Positions 44,553 through 52,661 of a DNA stretch of 64,000 bases are shown here, one piece after another. Origin of the DNA: Candidatus Pedobacter colombiensis (GTDB lineage: Bacteria; Bacteroidota; Bacteroidia; Sphingobacteriales; Sphingobacteriaceae); contig CP119313.1 in the NCBI GenBank assembly GCA_029202485.1, positions 2,976,001 through 3,040,000 of the forward strand, read 5' to 3'. The notes under the pieces were generated by a model. That model was given only the letters and a program-made list of their open reading frames with translations, was not told where the DNA came from and made no database searches. The stretch's first letter is position 1, and every line of letters begins with the position of its first letter. The position numbers and the translations under genes were made by a program.

Positions 44553-44770
44553 TCAGTTTATAAGATTAACACCTGTTATAACTAAATTAGTTTTTTAGTT
44601 TAAAGATTAATAAGGTATTGGGTTTACAAATGGTTGTTAATTCAAATATAAATATTTATTTCAAATATGAAAGTGTATATTTAAGTATCTTTTTATTAAA
44701 TCTACTACAGGAGAATGAATAAAAAGCATTTAGTATGTTTGTCAATTAAAAAAGTTACTCGCTTGTTTTT
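44553..44770. promoter_or_regulatory. Divergent control region between the 17-gene operon and iclR
   Basis: The region holds AACTAAATTAGTT (44580-44592, palindrome), direct repeats TTCAAATAT (44641-44649, 44660-44668) 19 bp apart with the palindrome ATAAATATTTAT between them, and TTTCAAATATGAAA (44659-44672) with TTTCA/TGAAA arms. A minus-strand TATATTTG (complement 44643-44650) could be the -7 box for the operon. TATGTTTG (44734-44741) could be that of iclR. IclR binding here is inferred. Confidence 0.45.
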
Positions 44771-45550
44771 ATGAAGGATAAGGAAATGAAATACCAGGCC
44801 CCGGCATTGGATAAAGGTTTGGACATTCTTGAATACCTCTCTGCTCAATCTATACCGCTTTCTCAGACAGAGATAGCTACAGGTATAGATAAAAGTCCAA
44901 ATGAGATTTATAGGATGTTAATGAGCCTGGAAAGTAGAGGCTACATTTTAAGGGACGAGGTTTCCGGGAAATACAGGCTTTCACTAAAACTATTTTACCT
45001 TTCGCATCGGCACTCGCCTGTTGATGAATTGCGCAAGGCCGCACAATATCCACTAGAAGAACTGGCTAATGCAGTGATGCAATCTTGTCACCTTAGTATA
45101 TTATATATGAACCAGGTAATGGTGATTATTCACGCCAAAAGCCCGGGACCGATAGCACTATCTATTGAAGAGGGAAACCTTTTTCCTTTGCCTTTAACTG
45201 CTTCCGGAAAAGTATTGCTTGCCTATATGCCTGACGCTGAACAGGAAGTTGTGTTGAATAGCAATGATATCTATCAGGCATACCCTGAAAAGGAAAAGAA
45301 AAAGTTCTTAGCTTCTTTACGGGAAATTCAAAGTAAAGGCGCCTACATCAGGACCAGTGATCTTGCTGCAGGAGTAGTTGATGTATCCGTTCCTATTGGT
45401 CGCGGAAGCACCGGAATTATCGCTTGCTTAACAATTTCAAGTCTTACCGCCTTAAATGCGGATAAGGATATGGATAATGAGGATATTTTGGTTGAGGCGA
45501 TTAAGTGTGCGAAGAAAATTGAAGAGCGGATTGGGATTTTAGCATTGTAA
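44771..45550 (+). CDS. IclR-family transcriptional regulator
   Basis: The 259 residues comprise an N-terminal winged helix (KGLDILEYLSAQSIPLSQTEIATGIDKSPNEIYRMLMSLESRGYI, ~15-60) and an effector-binding domain (~80-255) with FPLPLTASGKVLLAYMP and the signature block RTSDLAAGVVDVSVPIGRG. IclR regulators sense small carbon compounds such as keto acids, aromatic acids and sugar acids, and control catabolic genes. Divergent orientation from the long operon makes that the likely target. An acid-sensing regulator also suits the CoA-transferase block. Whether it represses or activates cannot be told. Confidence 0.93.
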   Translation: MKDKEMKYQAPALDKGLDILEYLSAQSIPLSQTEIATGIDKSPNEIYRMLMSLESRGYILRDEVSGKYRLSLKLFYLSHRHSPVDELRKAAQYPLEELANAVMQSCHLSILYMNQVMVIIHAKSPGPIALSIEEGNLFPLPLTASGKVLLAYMPDAEQEVVLNSNDIYQAYPEKEKKKFLASLREIQSKGAYIRTSDLAAGVVDVSVPIGRGSTGIIACLTISSLTALNADKDMDNEDILVEAIKCAKKIEERIGILAL

Positions 45551-45593
45551 AATAAATTAACTTTTGAAATTTGTGTTTCTCTACTAAAAATAG

Positions 45594-45620
45594 ATTAAAT
45601 TACCAGTTACGTAATTTAAT
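45594..45620. promoter_or_regulatory. Inverted repeat just before the Rpn gene
   Basis: ATTAAATTAC (45594-45603) and GTAATTTAAT (45611-45620) are perfect 10-bp complements with a 7-bp spacer. The repeat ends 4 bp before the ATG. It may be an operator or a leader hairpin that limits translation. No matching copy lies after the gene. Confidence 0.5.
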
Positions 45621-45624
45621 AGCC

Positions 45625-46482
45625 ATGACAGAAAACACAAGCCGCTACATTGATCCACTAACAGACTTTGGTTTTAAACTTTTATTTGGGAATGAACCCG
45701 ATAAGGACATTCTTATCGAATTTTTAAATACCCTCTTTCAGGGAGAAAAGCACATTGTAGATATTACCTATAGCGCTACTGAGTATAGTGGGAGTTATAC
45801 TAAAGAGAAAAAAGTACTCTTCGACCTCACCTGTACCGGACAGGATGGTGAGCAATTTATTATTGAAATGCAGAGAACCGGACAAAAGTTCTTTAGGGAT
45901 AGATGTGTATTTTACATGTCAAGACTAATTAGTGCGCAATTACCAAAAGGAAAAGACTGGAATACGCCATTAAAAGAAGTTTACCTGATAGGCATTATGG
46001 AGTTCCAGTTCAATAATGTCGATAGCAACTACCTGCATAATATCGCATTAATGAACACAGATACCGGCAAAGTATTTTACAAAGGCATGGGCTACAAGTT
46101 CCTTGAATTACCTAGCTTTGATAAGCTCGAGCATGAATTGGAATCTGATCTGGACAAATGGTTTTACCTGTTAAAAAACTTAAGCCGTCTAAATAAAATT
46201 CCTAGCTTCCTGGATAAAAGAGTATTTCAAAAGATTTTTAAAATTGCCGAAGTGAGTAAGTTAACCAAAGAACAACGCGAATTGTATGAATCAGACATAA
46301 AAGCTAAATCTGATTGGAAAGGTGGTATGGATTGGGCTAAAGAGCAAGCTGCGGAGCAAGCAGCAGAACAAACTCAGCTTAACATTGCCTCTGCAATGAA
46401 AAAAGAGGGCTTAACGAATGAACTGATCGCAAAACTCACTAAACTTTCAATTGAAGAGATCGAATTGATCACCCTTGGGTAA
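45625..46482 (+). CDS. Rpn-family PD-(D/E)XK nuclease / transposase-like protein
   Basis: I use the ATG at 45625 (285 residues; MTENTSRYIDPLTDFGFKLLFG is the family opening); the open frame reaches 45571 only through a non-ATG start. The nuclease core shows D67 (VLFDLTC) and E81-M-Q83 (FIIEMQRTG), the D...ExQ arrangement of Rpn proteins, which promote recombination and have recently been linked to phage defence. Near the C-terminus is a small repeat, KEQAAEQAAEQ, and a short helical tail. It is a single gene between iclR and a convergent flavoprotein gene, overlapping the latter by 14 bp. No transposon ends are visible. Confidence 0.9.
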   Translation: MTENTSRYIDPLTDFGFKLLFGNEPDKDILIEFLNTLFQGEKHIVDITYSATEYSGSYTKEKKVLFDLTCTGQDGEQFIIEMQRTGQKFFRDRCVFYMSRLISAQLPKGKDWNTPLKEVYLIGIMEFQFNNVDSNYLHNIALMNTDTGKVFYKGMGYKFLELPSFDKLEHELESDLDKWFYLLKNLSRLNKIPSFLDKRVFQKIFKIAEVSKLTKEQRELYESDIKAKSDWKGGMDWAKEQAAEQAAEQTQLNIASAMKKEGLTNELIAKLTKLSIEEIELITLG

Positions 46483-46490
46483 TCAATTCG
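46461..46490. terminator. Hairpin spanning two overlapping convergent stops
   Basis: CGAATTGATCACCC (46461-46474) pairs with GGGTAATCAATTCG (46477-46490) except at one position, with TT between. It contains the stop codons of the Rpn gene and of the convergent flavoprotein gene. It probably terminates transcription from both sides. Confidence 0.6.
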
Positions 46491-47374
46491 TGATTAATAA
46501 AAGCCCCTGCTTTACCTCCAGCAGCTACTGCAGCTGAAACCGCACGAAACTTACTCGTGTTATCACCTGCAGCATATACACCTGCGATACTTGTTTTTTG
46601 GAGTTCATCTACTTGCAGATAGCCCATTTTATTGAGCTCGCATCCCATTTCTTTTGGAACGACACAATGTTGCTCAAAGGGAAGTCTTGCATATAGTGCC
46701 TTTAAGGCGTAGCGACTACCATCACCAAAGATGATCTGATTTAAGGAACCATCTTTATGCTCAATCTCCCGCAACGGTTTTTCAATTACATCTATTTTCA
46801 AGGCTGTTAGCATTTGCAGCTGTGCTTCAGTTAATTCTGATCGCCCATTGGTAAAAACAGACAATTTCTTTGTCCAGTTATTAATCAGAAGTGCCATTTC
46901 ATGAGCGGTATCTCCATTGGCTAATATCCCTGTAACCTGATCTTTAAATTCATAACCGTGACAATAAGGGCAATGAATAACAGATATCCCCCAGCAATTT
47001 GCAAAACCTGGAATATCCGGCATCTGATCTTTTACCCCCGTACTAAATAGTAACTTACGTGCTTTTATTACTTTACCAGAACTCGTAAAAACGTCAAAAT
47101 TATTGTTTTCTCCTTTTACTGCAGTCACCAAATCCGCTAGAAATTCTATTGTTGGGTATTGCATCACTTCAGATTTTCCCAGTGCAGCTATACCCACTGG
47201 TGTGTTACCATCCTGGGTAAGAAAATTATGTGAATGCGGTGTCTGACTGTTACAAGGTTTTCCACTATCAATAATCAACACATTCCTTATAGCCCTACCT
47301 AGTGCTAAAGCAGCTGACAGACCGGCGTAACTTCCACCAATGATGACTACATCATAATTTTGGTTCTTTTTCAT
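46469..47374 (-). CDS. Thioredoxin-reductase-like FAD/NAD(P) oxidoreductase
   Basis: The 301-residue flavoprotein has an N-terminal FAD fold (VVIIGGSYAGLSAALALGRA), a redox pair CPYC at 135-138 in the thioredoxin-reductase position (usually CATC or similar), and the C-terminal FAD motif GVYAAGDNTSKFRAVSAAVAAGGKAG. It is about the length of bacterial thioredoxin reductases. The redox sequence CPYCHGYE instead matches the subgroup annotated as NAD(P)/FAD-dependent oxidoreductases. The electron acceptor is unknown. Two operator-like palindromes cover its promoter, so it is probably tightly regulated, perhaps by redox or metal state (inference). Confidence 0.88.
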   Translation of the reverse strand: MKKNQNYDVVIIGGSYAGLSAALALGRAIRNVLIIDSGKPCNSQTPHSHNFLTQDGNTPVGIAALGKSEVMQYPTIEFLADLVTAVKGENNNFDVFTSSGKVIKARKLLFSTGVKDQMPDIPGFANCWGISVIHCPYCHGYEFKDQVTGILANGDTAHEMALLINNWTKKLSVFTNGRSELTEAQLQMLTALKIDVIEKPLREIEHKDGSLNQIIFGDGSRYALKALYARLPFEQHCVVPKEMGCELNKMGYLQVDELQKTSIAGVYAAGDNTSKFRAVSAAVAAGGKAGAFINHELITQG

Positions 47375-47378
47375 TCAA

Positions 47379-47446
47379 TATTATTTTGCAACAAAGTTGC
47401 AAAATAATAAACACAGCGCAAACAACAATTGCAACATTGATGCAAT
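47379..47446 (-). promoter_or_regulatory. Promoter with two operator-like palindromes (flavoprotein gene)
   Basis: Site 1: 14-bp perfect arms TATTATTTTGCAAC (47379-47392) and GTTGCAAAATAATA (47396-47409), ending 4 bp before the start codon. Site 2: TTGCAACATTGATGCAA (47429-47445) matches the core of site 1 at 14 of 17 positions. On the minus strand TTG (complement 47426-47428), 19 bp, then TATTTTG (complement 47400-47406) resembles a Bacteroidetes promoter. Site 1 covers the -7 box and site 2 abuts the -33 element. Confidence 0.65.
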
Positions 47447-47516
47447 AAAATTCAATACCGCTATAAAGTAAATATTCTCTTATAATTTGTTATTTTTATA
47501 TAAATCCAGCTTATCT

Positions 47517-47876
47517 ATGAATTACCTGCTCCAATCCTTGTCTCATATCATTAGCTACGCCAGTATTGCCATCATCTGTTATGGCGCAGCACTTGGAATG
47601 TTTAAATTCATCCATAACGAATTGAACCGGTTTAGAAATTCCTTTTCACTAGCTAAAACTGTTCAAATCAAAATAGAAGTAGGTTATTATTTATTGTTAG
47701 GCTTAGAATTTCTAATTGCATCAGATATTATAGATACCATTCTAAATCCTTCATTTGATGATTTAGGAATATTGGCCGGAACTGTAGTCATCAGAACAGG
47801 CCTATCCTTTTTCCTGAATAAAGAAATTGAAAACATTGCCGAAAACAAACCAATAAAGGAAGATAAAGACGAATAA
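47517..47876 (+). CDS. DUF1622 family inner-membrane protein
   Basis: From the ATG at 47517 this encodes 119 residues with three hydrophobic segments: ISYASIAIICYGAALGMF, VGYYLLLGLEFLIASDIIDTI and LAGTVVIRTGLSFFLNKEIE. The middle motif GLEFLIASDII and the RT-SFFLNKEI ending are typical of DUF1622 proteins, small membrane proteins of unknown function. The charged C-terminus (NKPIKEDKDE) is probably cytoplasmic. It is divergent from the flavoprotein gene and convergent with the beta-helix gene; nothing in the context suggests a role. Confidence 0.85.
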   Translation: MNYLLQSLSHIISYASIAIICYGAALGMFKFIHNELNRFRNSFSLAKTVQIKIEVGYYLLLGLEFLIASDIIDTILNPSFDDLGILAGTVVIRTGLSFFLNKEIENIAENKPIKEDKDE

Positions 47877-47896
47877 ATATTACAATTTTACCTGAA

Positions 47897-50233
47897 TTAT
47901 TTCAAATTCACTGTGACTTCCTGCTCTCTCTGGTCTCTGAATAGTTTAAGTTTGACCATGTTCTTAGATTGGGAAAACTGTCTTGCCACAATCAGATCTT
48001 TCACCGTTAGCACAGGAAGGTTCGCCATTTGTAAAATCACATCATTAGGTTTTAACACATTGTACATTAAACTGCCTTGGTCTATCTGGATTACCAATAC
48101 ACCTGTTTCGGCCGACATCCCTGTCGCCGACCTTTCTGCAAGAGTAGTGAGATTTTTAACCTTTACACCTGCAAAATCATATATAGCATCTTCCTTCCAT
48201 ACCAACGATACCAACTTTGGGATGGCTACTTTTTTAGCCTTTGTGATTAAATCCTGCGATACTACTCCAAAATTCATCTCAAAATTCTTAAATCCTACAC
48301 TAAAAGCTTTTGATCCTGCTTTTACCCGATAATCCCCCCGTCCTGCATTAACAAACTGTGCATCACCGAATACTGAATTTGCATCTGTTCCCCATGCCTG
48401 TGCTTTTTTTAACGAAGCCGCATCCGGGAAGAGATTATCATCCACCTGTTTCCCCCAATCTTTAATTTGAATTGGAAAGTAAACGGTGCTGACAATATTA
48501 TGTTTAAATACATCGTTGCTATTCTTGAACCATACATGAGGATGAAAAGAATTATTAATCATGATATTATTCTCCACTACTCGCTTAAATCCTTCTCTAA
48601 GTTTTAGACCTCCCGCAAGACATACATTATTTTTGATAATATAATTGGAAGAGCCATCATCCAAGTCTATATCCCAGCCATGATCACACCTGAATCTATT
48701 GTTAAAAAGCACTGTAGGTTTCATCGCATCCAGGAAGATCAGTTCCGGATGACTAGCTGCAAGACTATCCATTACCACCCGCTTAGGATGCCAGAACCTA
48801 TCCCTTCCCCAAGAGTTAAAAGCACCATGATCCCCTGTTTCCAGTACTGTATTAAAAACGTCATTATATTCGATGTTATGACCTCCCCAAGTCCCCTCAT
48901 TTACATTAATACCTGCTCTTGGGACATTATAAATGGTATTATGACTTACTTTAATATTTTGGGCCATAGAGATCTGCACGCCAGCCGTCTGCTTTTCTAC
49001 CTGGCCAATGTCATGGATCAGGTTGTCGTAAATCGTACATTCTGATGGAAAATTATTACCGATCGGACCTGACTGCATATCTATATCTTTTAACTCCACG
49101 AATTTATTGTATTGAAAAACAGGCGAACGCACTGCCTTCGGATCACCAACAAACACTACAGCATTGCCCCCCGAATTATATATATGATTACCGGAAAAAG
49201 TATGTTGTTTATTGTAATTACTATACACCAACACATTCCCTCCCAGTTCATTAAATACGCACTTTTCTATGTTAATGTGTTTAGCTCCTTCAATAGTGAT
49301 GGCTCCCTTACGATATATGGTCCAGTCGCTCCGTAGTAAAGGCTCGCTGTTTTTCATAAAAGTCCGCAGCGCGTGATTAAAAATAAGCCCTTTTATACTG
49401 ATGTTTTCTACAGGCTTTTCAGCTGAACCTTTTATTTCCAGTAAACTTTCCAGTTGAGGTGTTTCAATCAAGGCGGTCGACAGATCCCTATTGGTCTTTA
49501 AGTAAAGCTGTTGGTTGTGTTTGTCAAAATACCATTCATTCAAAGTATCCAGCTCTTCAAATACATTTTCTATAAAACGATATTGCTTGTGCATAGCAGA
49601 TGGCCGGTTGTTTTGCCAGCCACCTTCCATTTCTAACTCAGATCCACCTTTTCCCTTAATCCGATAAGCAAACCCACCCCACATACTAGTTTGCATTACG
49701 TGAAGATAAGCTCCTTCAGGATTTTTCCACTTCTGAATATGCTCATGACTAATCACGTCTGCTGCAGTACCATTAAAAGGCATTTTTCCCTGTTGATAAT
49801 TAGGGTAACGCGCCATTTGCATCAATACACCATTTACATATAGCTGATCAAAGATTAATCCTGGTTGAGGAACTTTTGCCTGATAAACGCCGTCTTTTTG
49901 TGCCCAATTTAACTTCAATTTACATGAGCCTTTAATATATACTTTTTCTTGTTGATATGCTTGAATAACTAGCCCTTTGCCTTGAGCGCGGCTATCATCT
50001 GAAATAAAAATGATAGGTTGACTTAAATCATAAGTCCCCTTTCTTAGGAATATATTTATCTGCTGCGTTTTAAATTTTCTAGCTTCCATCTGTGCCCTAT
50101 ATAGGCTGGCAAATGGACTAAGCAATGTCCCTTTATTCTTATCATTTCCTTTTTCAGATACATATATATCCTTTCCGTGAGTAGAAGTAACCACTATCAA
50201 AAAGCTAAAAAAGAAAGTAATCGCTAGTTTCAT
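47897..50233 (-). CDS. Exported parallel beta-helix protein with C-terminal PDZ domain
   Basis: The start is taken at the ATG at 50233 (778 residues), which begins the signal peptide MKLAITFFFSFLIVVTSTHG; the longer frame to 50266 adds a non-signal stretch. The segment DIYVSEKGNDKNKGTLLSPFASLYRAQ opens a right-handed beta-helix of the kind found in pectin-related lyases and GH141-like proteins, followed by many short Asn-rich coils (IYDNLIHDIGQVEKQTAG, VSHNTIYNVPRAGINVNEG, FNNRFRCDHGWDIDLDDGSSNY). Residues ~695-778 form a PDZ-like domain (GVLVIQIDQGSLMYNVLKPNDVILQMANLPV). A PDZ domain on a secreted glycan-active protein is unusual. The activity is unknown. It is divergent from a sulfatase. 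Confidence 0.85.
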   Translation of the reverse strand: MKLAITFFFSFLIVVTSTHGKDIYVSEKGNDKNKGTLLSPFASLYRAQMEARKFKTQQINIFLRKGTYDLSQPIIFISDDSRAQGKGLVIQAYQQEKVYIKGSCKLKLNWAQKDGVYQAKVPQPGLIFDQLYVNGVLMQMARYPNYQQGKMPFNGTAADVISHEHIQKWKNPEGAYLHVMQTSMWGGFAYRIKGKGGSELEMEGGWQNNRPSAMHKQYRFIENVFEELDTLNEWYFDKHNQQLYLKTNRDLSTALIETPQLESLLEIKGSAEKPVENISIKGLIFNHALRTFMKNSEPLLRSDWTIYRKGAITIEGAKHINIEKCVFNELGGNVLVYSNYNKQHTFSGNHIYNSGGNAVVFVGDPKAVRSPVFQYNKFVELKDIDMQSGPIGNNFPSECTIYDNLIHDIGQVEKQTAGVQISMAQNIKVSHNTIYNVPRAGINVNEGTWGGHNIEYNDVFNTVLETGDHGAFNSWGRDRFWHPKRVVMDSLAASHPELIFLDAMKPTVLFNNRFRCDHGWDIDLDDGSSNYIIKNNVCLAGGLKLREGFKRVVENNIMINNSFHPHVWFKNSNDVFKHNIVSTVYFPIQIKDWGKQVDDNLFPDAASLKKAQAWGTDANSVFGDAQFVNAGRGDYRVKAGSKAFSVGFKNFEMNFGVVSQDLITKAKKVAIPKLVSLVWKEDAIYDFAGVKVKNLTTLAERSATGMSAETGVLVIQIDQGSLMYNVLKPNDVILQMANLPVLTVKDLIVARQFSQSKNMVKLKLFRDQREQEVTVNLK

Positions 50234-50411
50234 TATCCTAAATTGAAGATAATCATTCAACATCACTTAATATATATTGGCAGAGTATTAAACAATTTAA
50301 GCTCCTATATGAGCTTCTTGCCAAAATCATTTAACAGATTGCTTATAAAACAGTAAACAAATTAATACATTATATTGAAATTCAACCTCATATCTGAATC
50401 CTCTTAGGCAC

Positions 50412-51923
50412 ATGAAATACATAAAAAACCTTTTACTTACCGCTATTTGTTTAACCACCTCAATTTCATTTGCCCAACAGCAGACCAAGCCTAATATTGT
50501 ATACATACTTACAGACGATATGGGATTTGGTGATATCTCCAGTCTCAATAAGGAATCAAAGATCAATACTCCAAACCTTGACAAAATGATCTCAAATGGA
50601 ATTTATTTTACTGATGCACACTCCAACTCTTCTGTCTGTACACCAACCAGATACGGTATACTTACCGGAAGATATGCTTTCAGATCTTCGCTTAAAAAAG
50701 GTGTACTTCATGGCTATTCTCCAGCGCTCATTGAAAAAGGTCGACCAACAGTAGCTTCCTTTTTAAGAGATAATGGCTATACTACTGCCTGTATAGGGAA
50801 ATGGCATTTGGGATTAGGCTGGGCAAAGAATGACCAAACAAAACCTGTAGGAAATTCTGGGACTGGCGAAAAAATTGATCTTGATTTTAACGACAATGTT
50901 AATTACGAAAAGGTACTTGAAGATGGTCCTTTAAACCACGGTTTTGATTATTCATATATTATTCCGGCTTCGTTAGACATGAGTCCATACCTATATCTTA
51001 GAAATAACAAAGCTGTAATTCCTGCTACAGCCTATACTCCCGGAAAAAGTGAATCTGAAGGCAGGGGTAGTATGAGAAGGGCAGGAAAAATGTCACCAGG
51101 ATTTGATTTTCAGCAGGTATTACCTGAATTCATCAATGATGCTATTACCTATATTAATAAGCAGTCAACCAGTAATAAGCCCTTTTTCCTTTATCTTCCA
51201 CTTCCCTCCCCACATACCCCATGGGTGCCTACCGAAGAATTTAAAAAGTCTAAAGCCGGAGTATATGGAAACTACGTAGAAGAAACAGACTACATGATCG
51301 GGAAAGTACTAGAAGCATTGAAAAAAAACAATTTAGATGGCAATACACTAGTTATTGTAACGAGTGATAACGGCTCTGATTGGAAGCCTGCTGACATTGA
51401 AAAAACTAATCATCATGCCAATTATATTTTCAAAGGCAGAAAGGCTGATATTTACGATGCGGGTCACAGGATTCCATTTATCGCAAGATGGCCAACAAAA
51501 ATTAAACCGGGGAGTGTAAGCAATGAAATCATGTGCACAACAGATTTATTTGCGACAGTCGCTGACATCATCAACAAACCATTACCTATAAACGCCGCTG
51601 AAGATAGTGAGCATATGTTACCTGCATTTACCGGGCAACAAAAATCTCCTATCAGGGAGGCCATTGTACATCACTCTTTAGGAGGTATTTTTGCTATCCG
51701 TAAAGGCGACTGGAAGCTAAGCACTGAATTAGGTTCCGGAGGCTTTACTGAACCAAGAAAACTGGAAGCAAAACCAGGAGAAGCACCCATGACTTTGTAT
51801 AATATGGCTAGCGATATTGAAGAAAAAAACAACCTATATTTCGAGAAACCCGAAATTGTAAAGGAACTATCTACTTTGCTAAATAAATATATTACCGAAG
51901 GCCATAGCAGAAAAACAAATTAA
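50412..51923 (+). CDS. Secreted type I sulfatase
   Basis: The 503-residue protein has a signal peptide (NLLLTAICLTTSISFAQ). The formylglycine motif is C76-T-P-T-R80, followed by YGILTGR, the usual (C/S)xPxR...G. Metal and substrate residues are visible in NIVYILTDDMGFGD, GKWHLG, PFFLYLPLPSPHTPW and TSDNGSDW. It hydrolyses sulfate esters from a sugar or aryl group in the periplasm after cysteine conversion by a formylglycine-generating enzyme; no such gene is in the window. Its presence shows that at least one target glycan of this strain may be sulfated. It ends directly against the convergent DinB-like gene with no gap. Confidence 0.93.
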   Translation: MKYIKNLLLTAICLTTSISFAQQQTKPNIVYILTDDMGFGDISSLNKESKINTPNLDKMISNGIYFTDAHSNSSVCTPTRYGILTGRYAFRSSLKKGVLHGYSPALIEKGRPTVASFLRDNGYTTACIGKWHLGLGWAKNDQTKPVGNSGTGEKIDLDFNDNVNYEKVLEDGPLNHGFDYSYIIPASLDMSPYLYLRNNKAVIPATAYTPGKSESEGRGSMRRAGKMSPGFDFQQVLPEFINDAITYINKQSTSNKPFFLYLPLPSPHTPWVPTEEFKKSKAGVYGNYVEETDYMIGKVLEALKKNNLDGNTLVIVTSDNGSDWKPADIEKTNHHANYIFKGRKADIYDAGHRIPFIARWPTKIKPGSVSNEIMCTTDLFATVADIINKPLPINAAEDSEHMLPAFTGQQKSPIREAIVHHSLGGIFAIRKGDWKLSTELGSGGFTEPRKLEAKPGEAPMTLYNMASDIEEKNNLYFEKPEIVKELSTLLNKYITEGHSRKTN

Positions 51924-52397
51924 TTATTTATGTTCATGAACAGCTATGATCAACTGTTTCACTGCACCCAAATGGTAGGCTGCATGTGGCAATAATGCTA
52001 ATGTGCCCTTAAGCAAAGACGGATTTGACCAGTCATTAACTTCTCTAATAGCATTAACCAGATTCTGATAAGCAATCAATAAAGCCAACTGTAATTCCTC
52101 CCATTCCTTATTGTTGACTTTACGAATTCTCCAACTCTCCTCCCAGCTACCTGAAGGCTGCTGTCCTTTGTAAAATGTCATTGCAAATTCCAAGCTCCAT
52201 CGCAAATGTTCAGTATGACCTGCAATGGTAGAGCCACCTTCTACCATAGGAGTAGATGCCATTTTAGCCGTTATCTGTTTAATTGTTGTGGTGAAGCCAT
52301 ACCCAGGTGTACCATCTATAATCCAGGTTTGTTCAAACTCAGAACCAATATAAATTTCCCGGAACAACTCCAGAAATGGCTTCAATACACTTTCCAT
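51924..52397 (-). CDS. DinB-like four-helix protein
   Basis: The 157 residues are mostly helical and carry the histidine pattern of DinB-type metalloproteins: GHTEHLRW (H61, H64) and LLPHAAYHLGAVKQ (H138, H142). DinB-like proteins include thiol-dependent S-transferases and many of unknown function. No signal peptide is present. It is convergent with the sulfatase, stop to stop, and probably unrelated to glycan breakdown. Confidence 0.72.
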   Translation of the reverse strand: MESVLKPFLELFREIYIGSEFEQTWIIDGTPGYGFTTTIKQITAKMASTPMVEGGSTIAGHTEHLRWSLEFAMTFYKGQQPSGSWEESWRIRKVNNKEWEELQLALLIAYQNLVNAIREVNDWSNPSLLKGTLALLPHAAYHLGAVKQLIIAVHEHK

Positions 52398-52583
52398 GAT
52401 TGCATCTTTTCATAGTAACAAATCAGGCTAGAGCTTTGTTTCCATATTTGGAGGGTATAACTCACCATGTATTCCATCCCCCTTTCTATTTTAAGCTTGC
52501 AAGTCCTTTTTCCAACCTCTATCACCTTACCTCCTTTTATCATTGGCTTTCTTAAGTGATTTAAACTAAAGAAAAATTATCAC

Positions 52584-52631
52584 AAAAAAAGACACCTCTT
52601 AAACTTCTAAATAGAAGTTTAAGAGGTGTCT
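52584..52631 (-). terminator. Strong intrinsic terminator
   Basis: A perfect 19-bp stem: GACACCTCTTAAACTTCTA (52591-52609) with its complement at 52612-52630, loop AA. On the minus strand the stem is followed by a run of seven T (complement 52584-52590). It ends the transcript of the gene at 52662-54143. The rest of the 52398-52661 gap shows no gene. Confidence 0.9.
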
Positions 52632-52661
52632 GAAGCACTCCATAAAGAAGATCATTTTATA

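Noticed and set aside
45571..46482. Rpn gene as part of an insertion sequence
   Set aside because: No terminal inverted repeats or target duplication were found around it.
50299..50316. AAGCTC/GAGCTT hairpin in the beta-helix/sulfatase gap
   Set aside because: A short 6-bp stem, not near a start or a T run.
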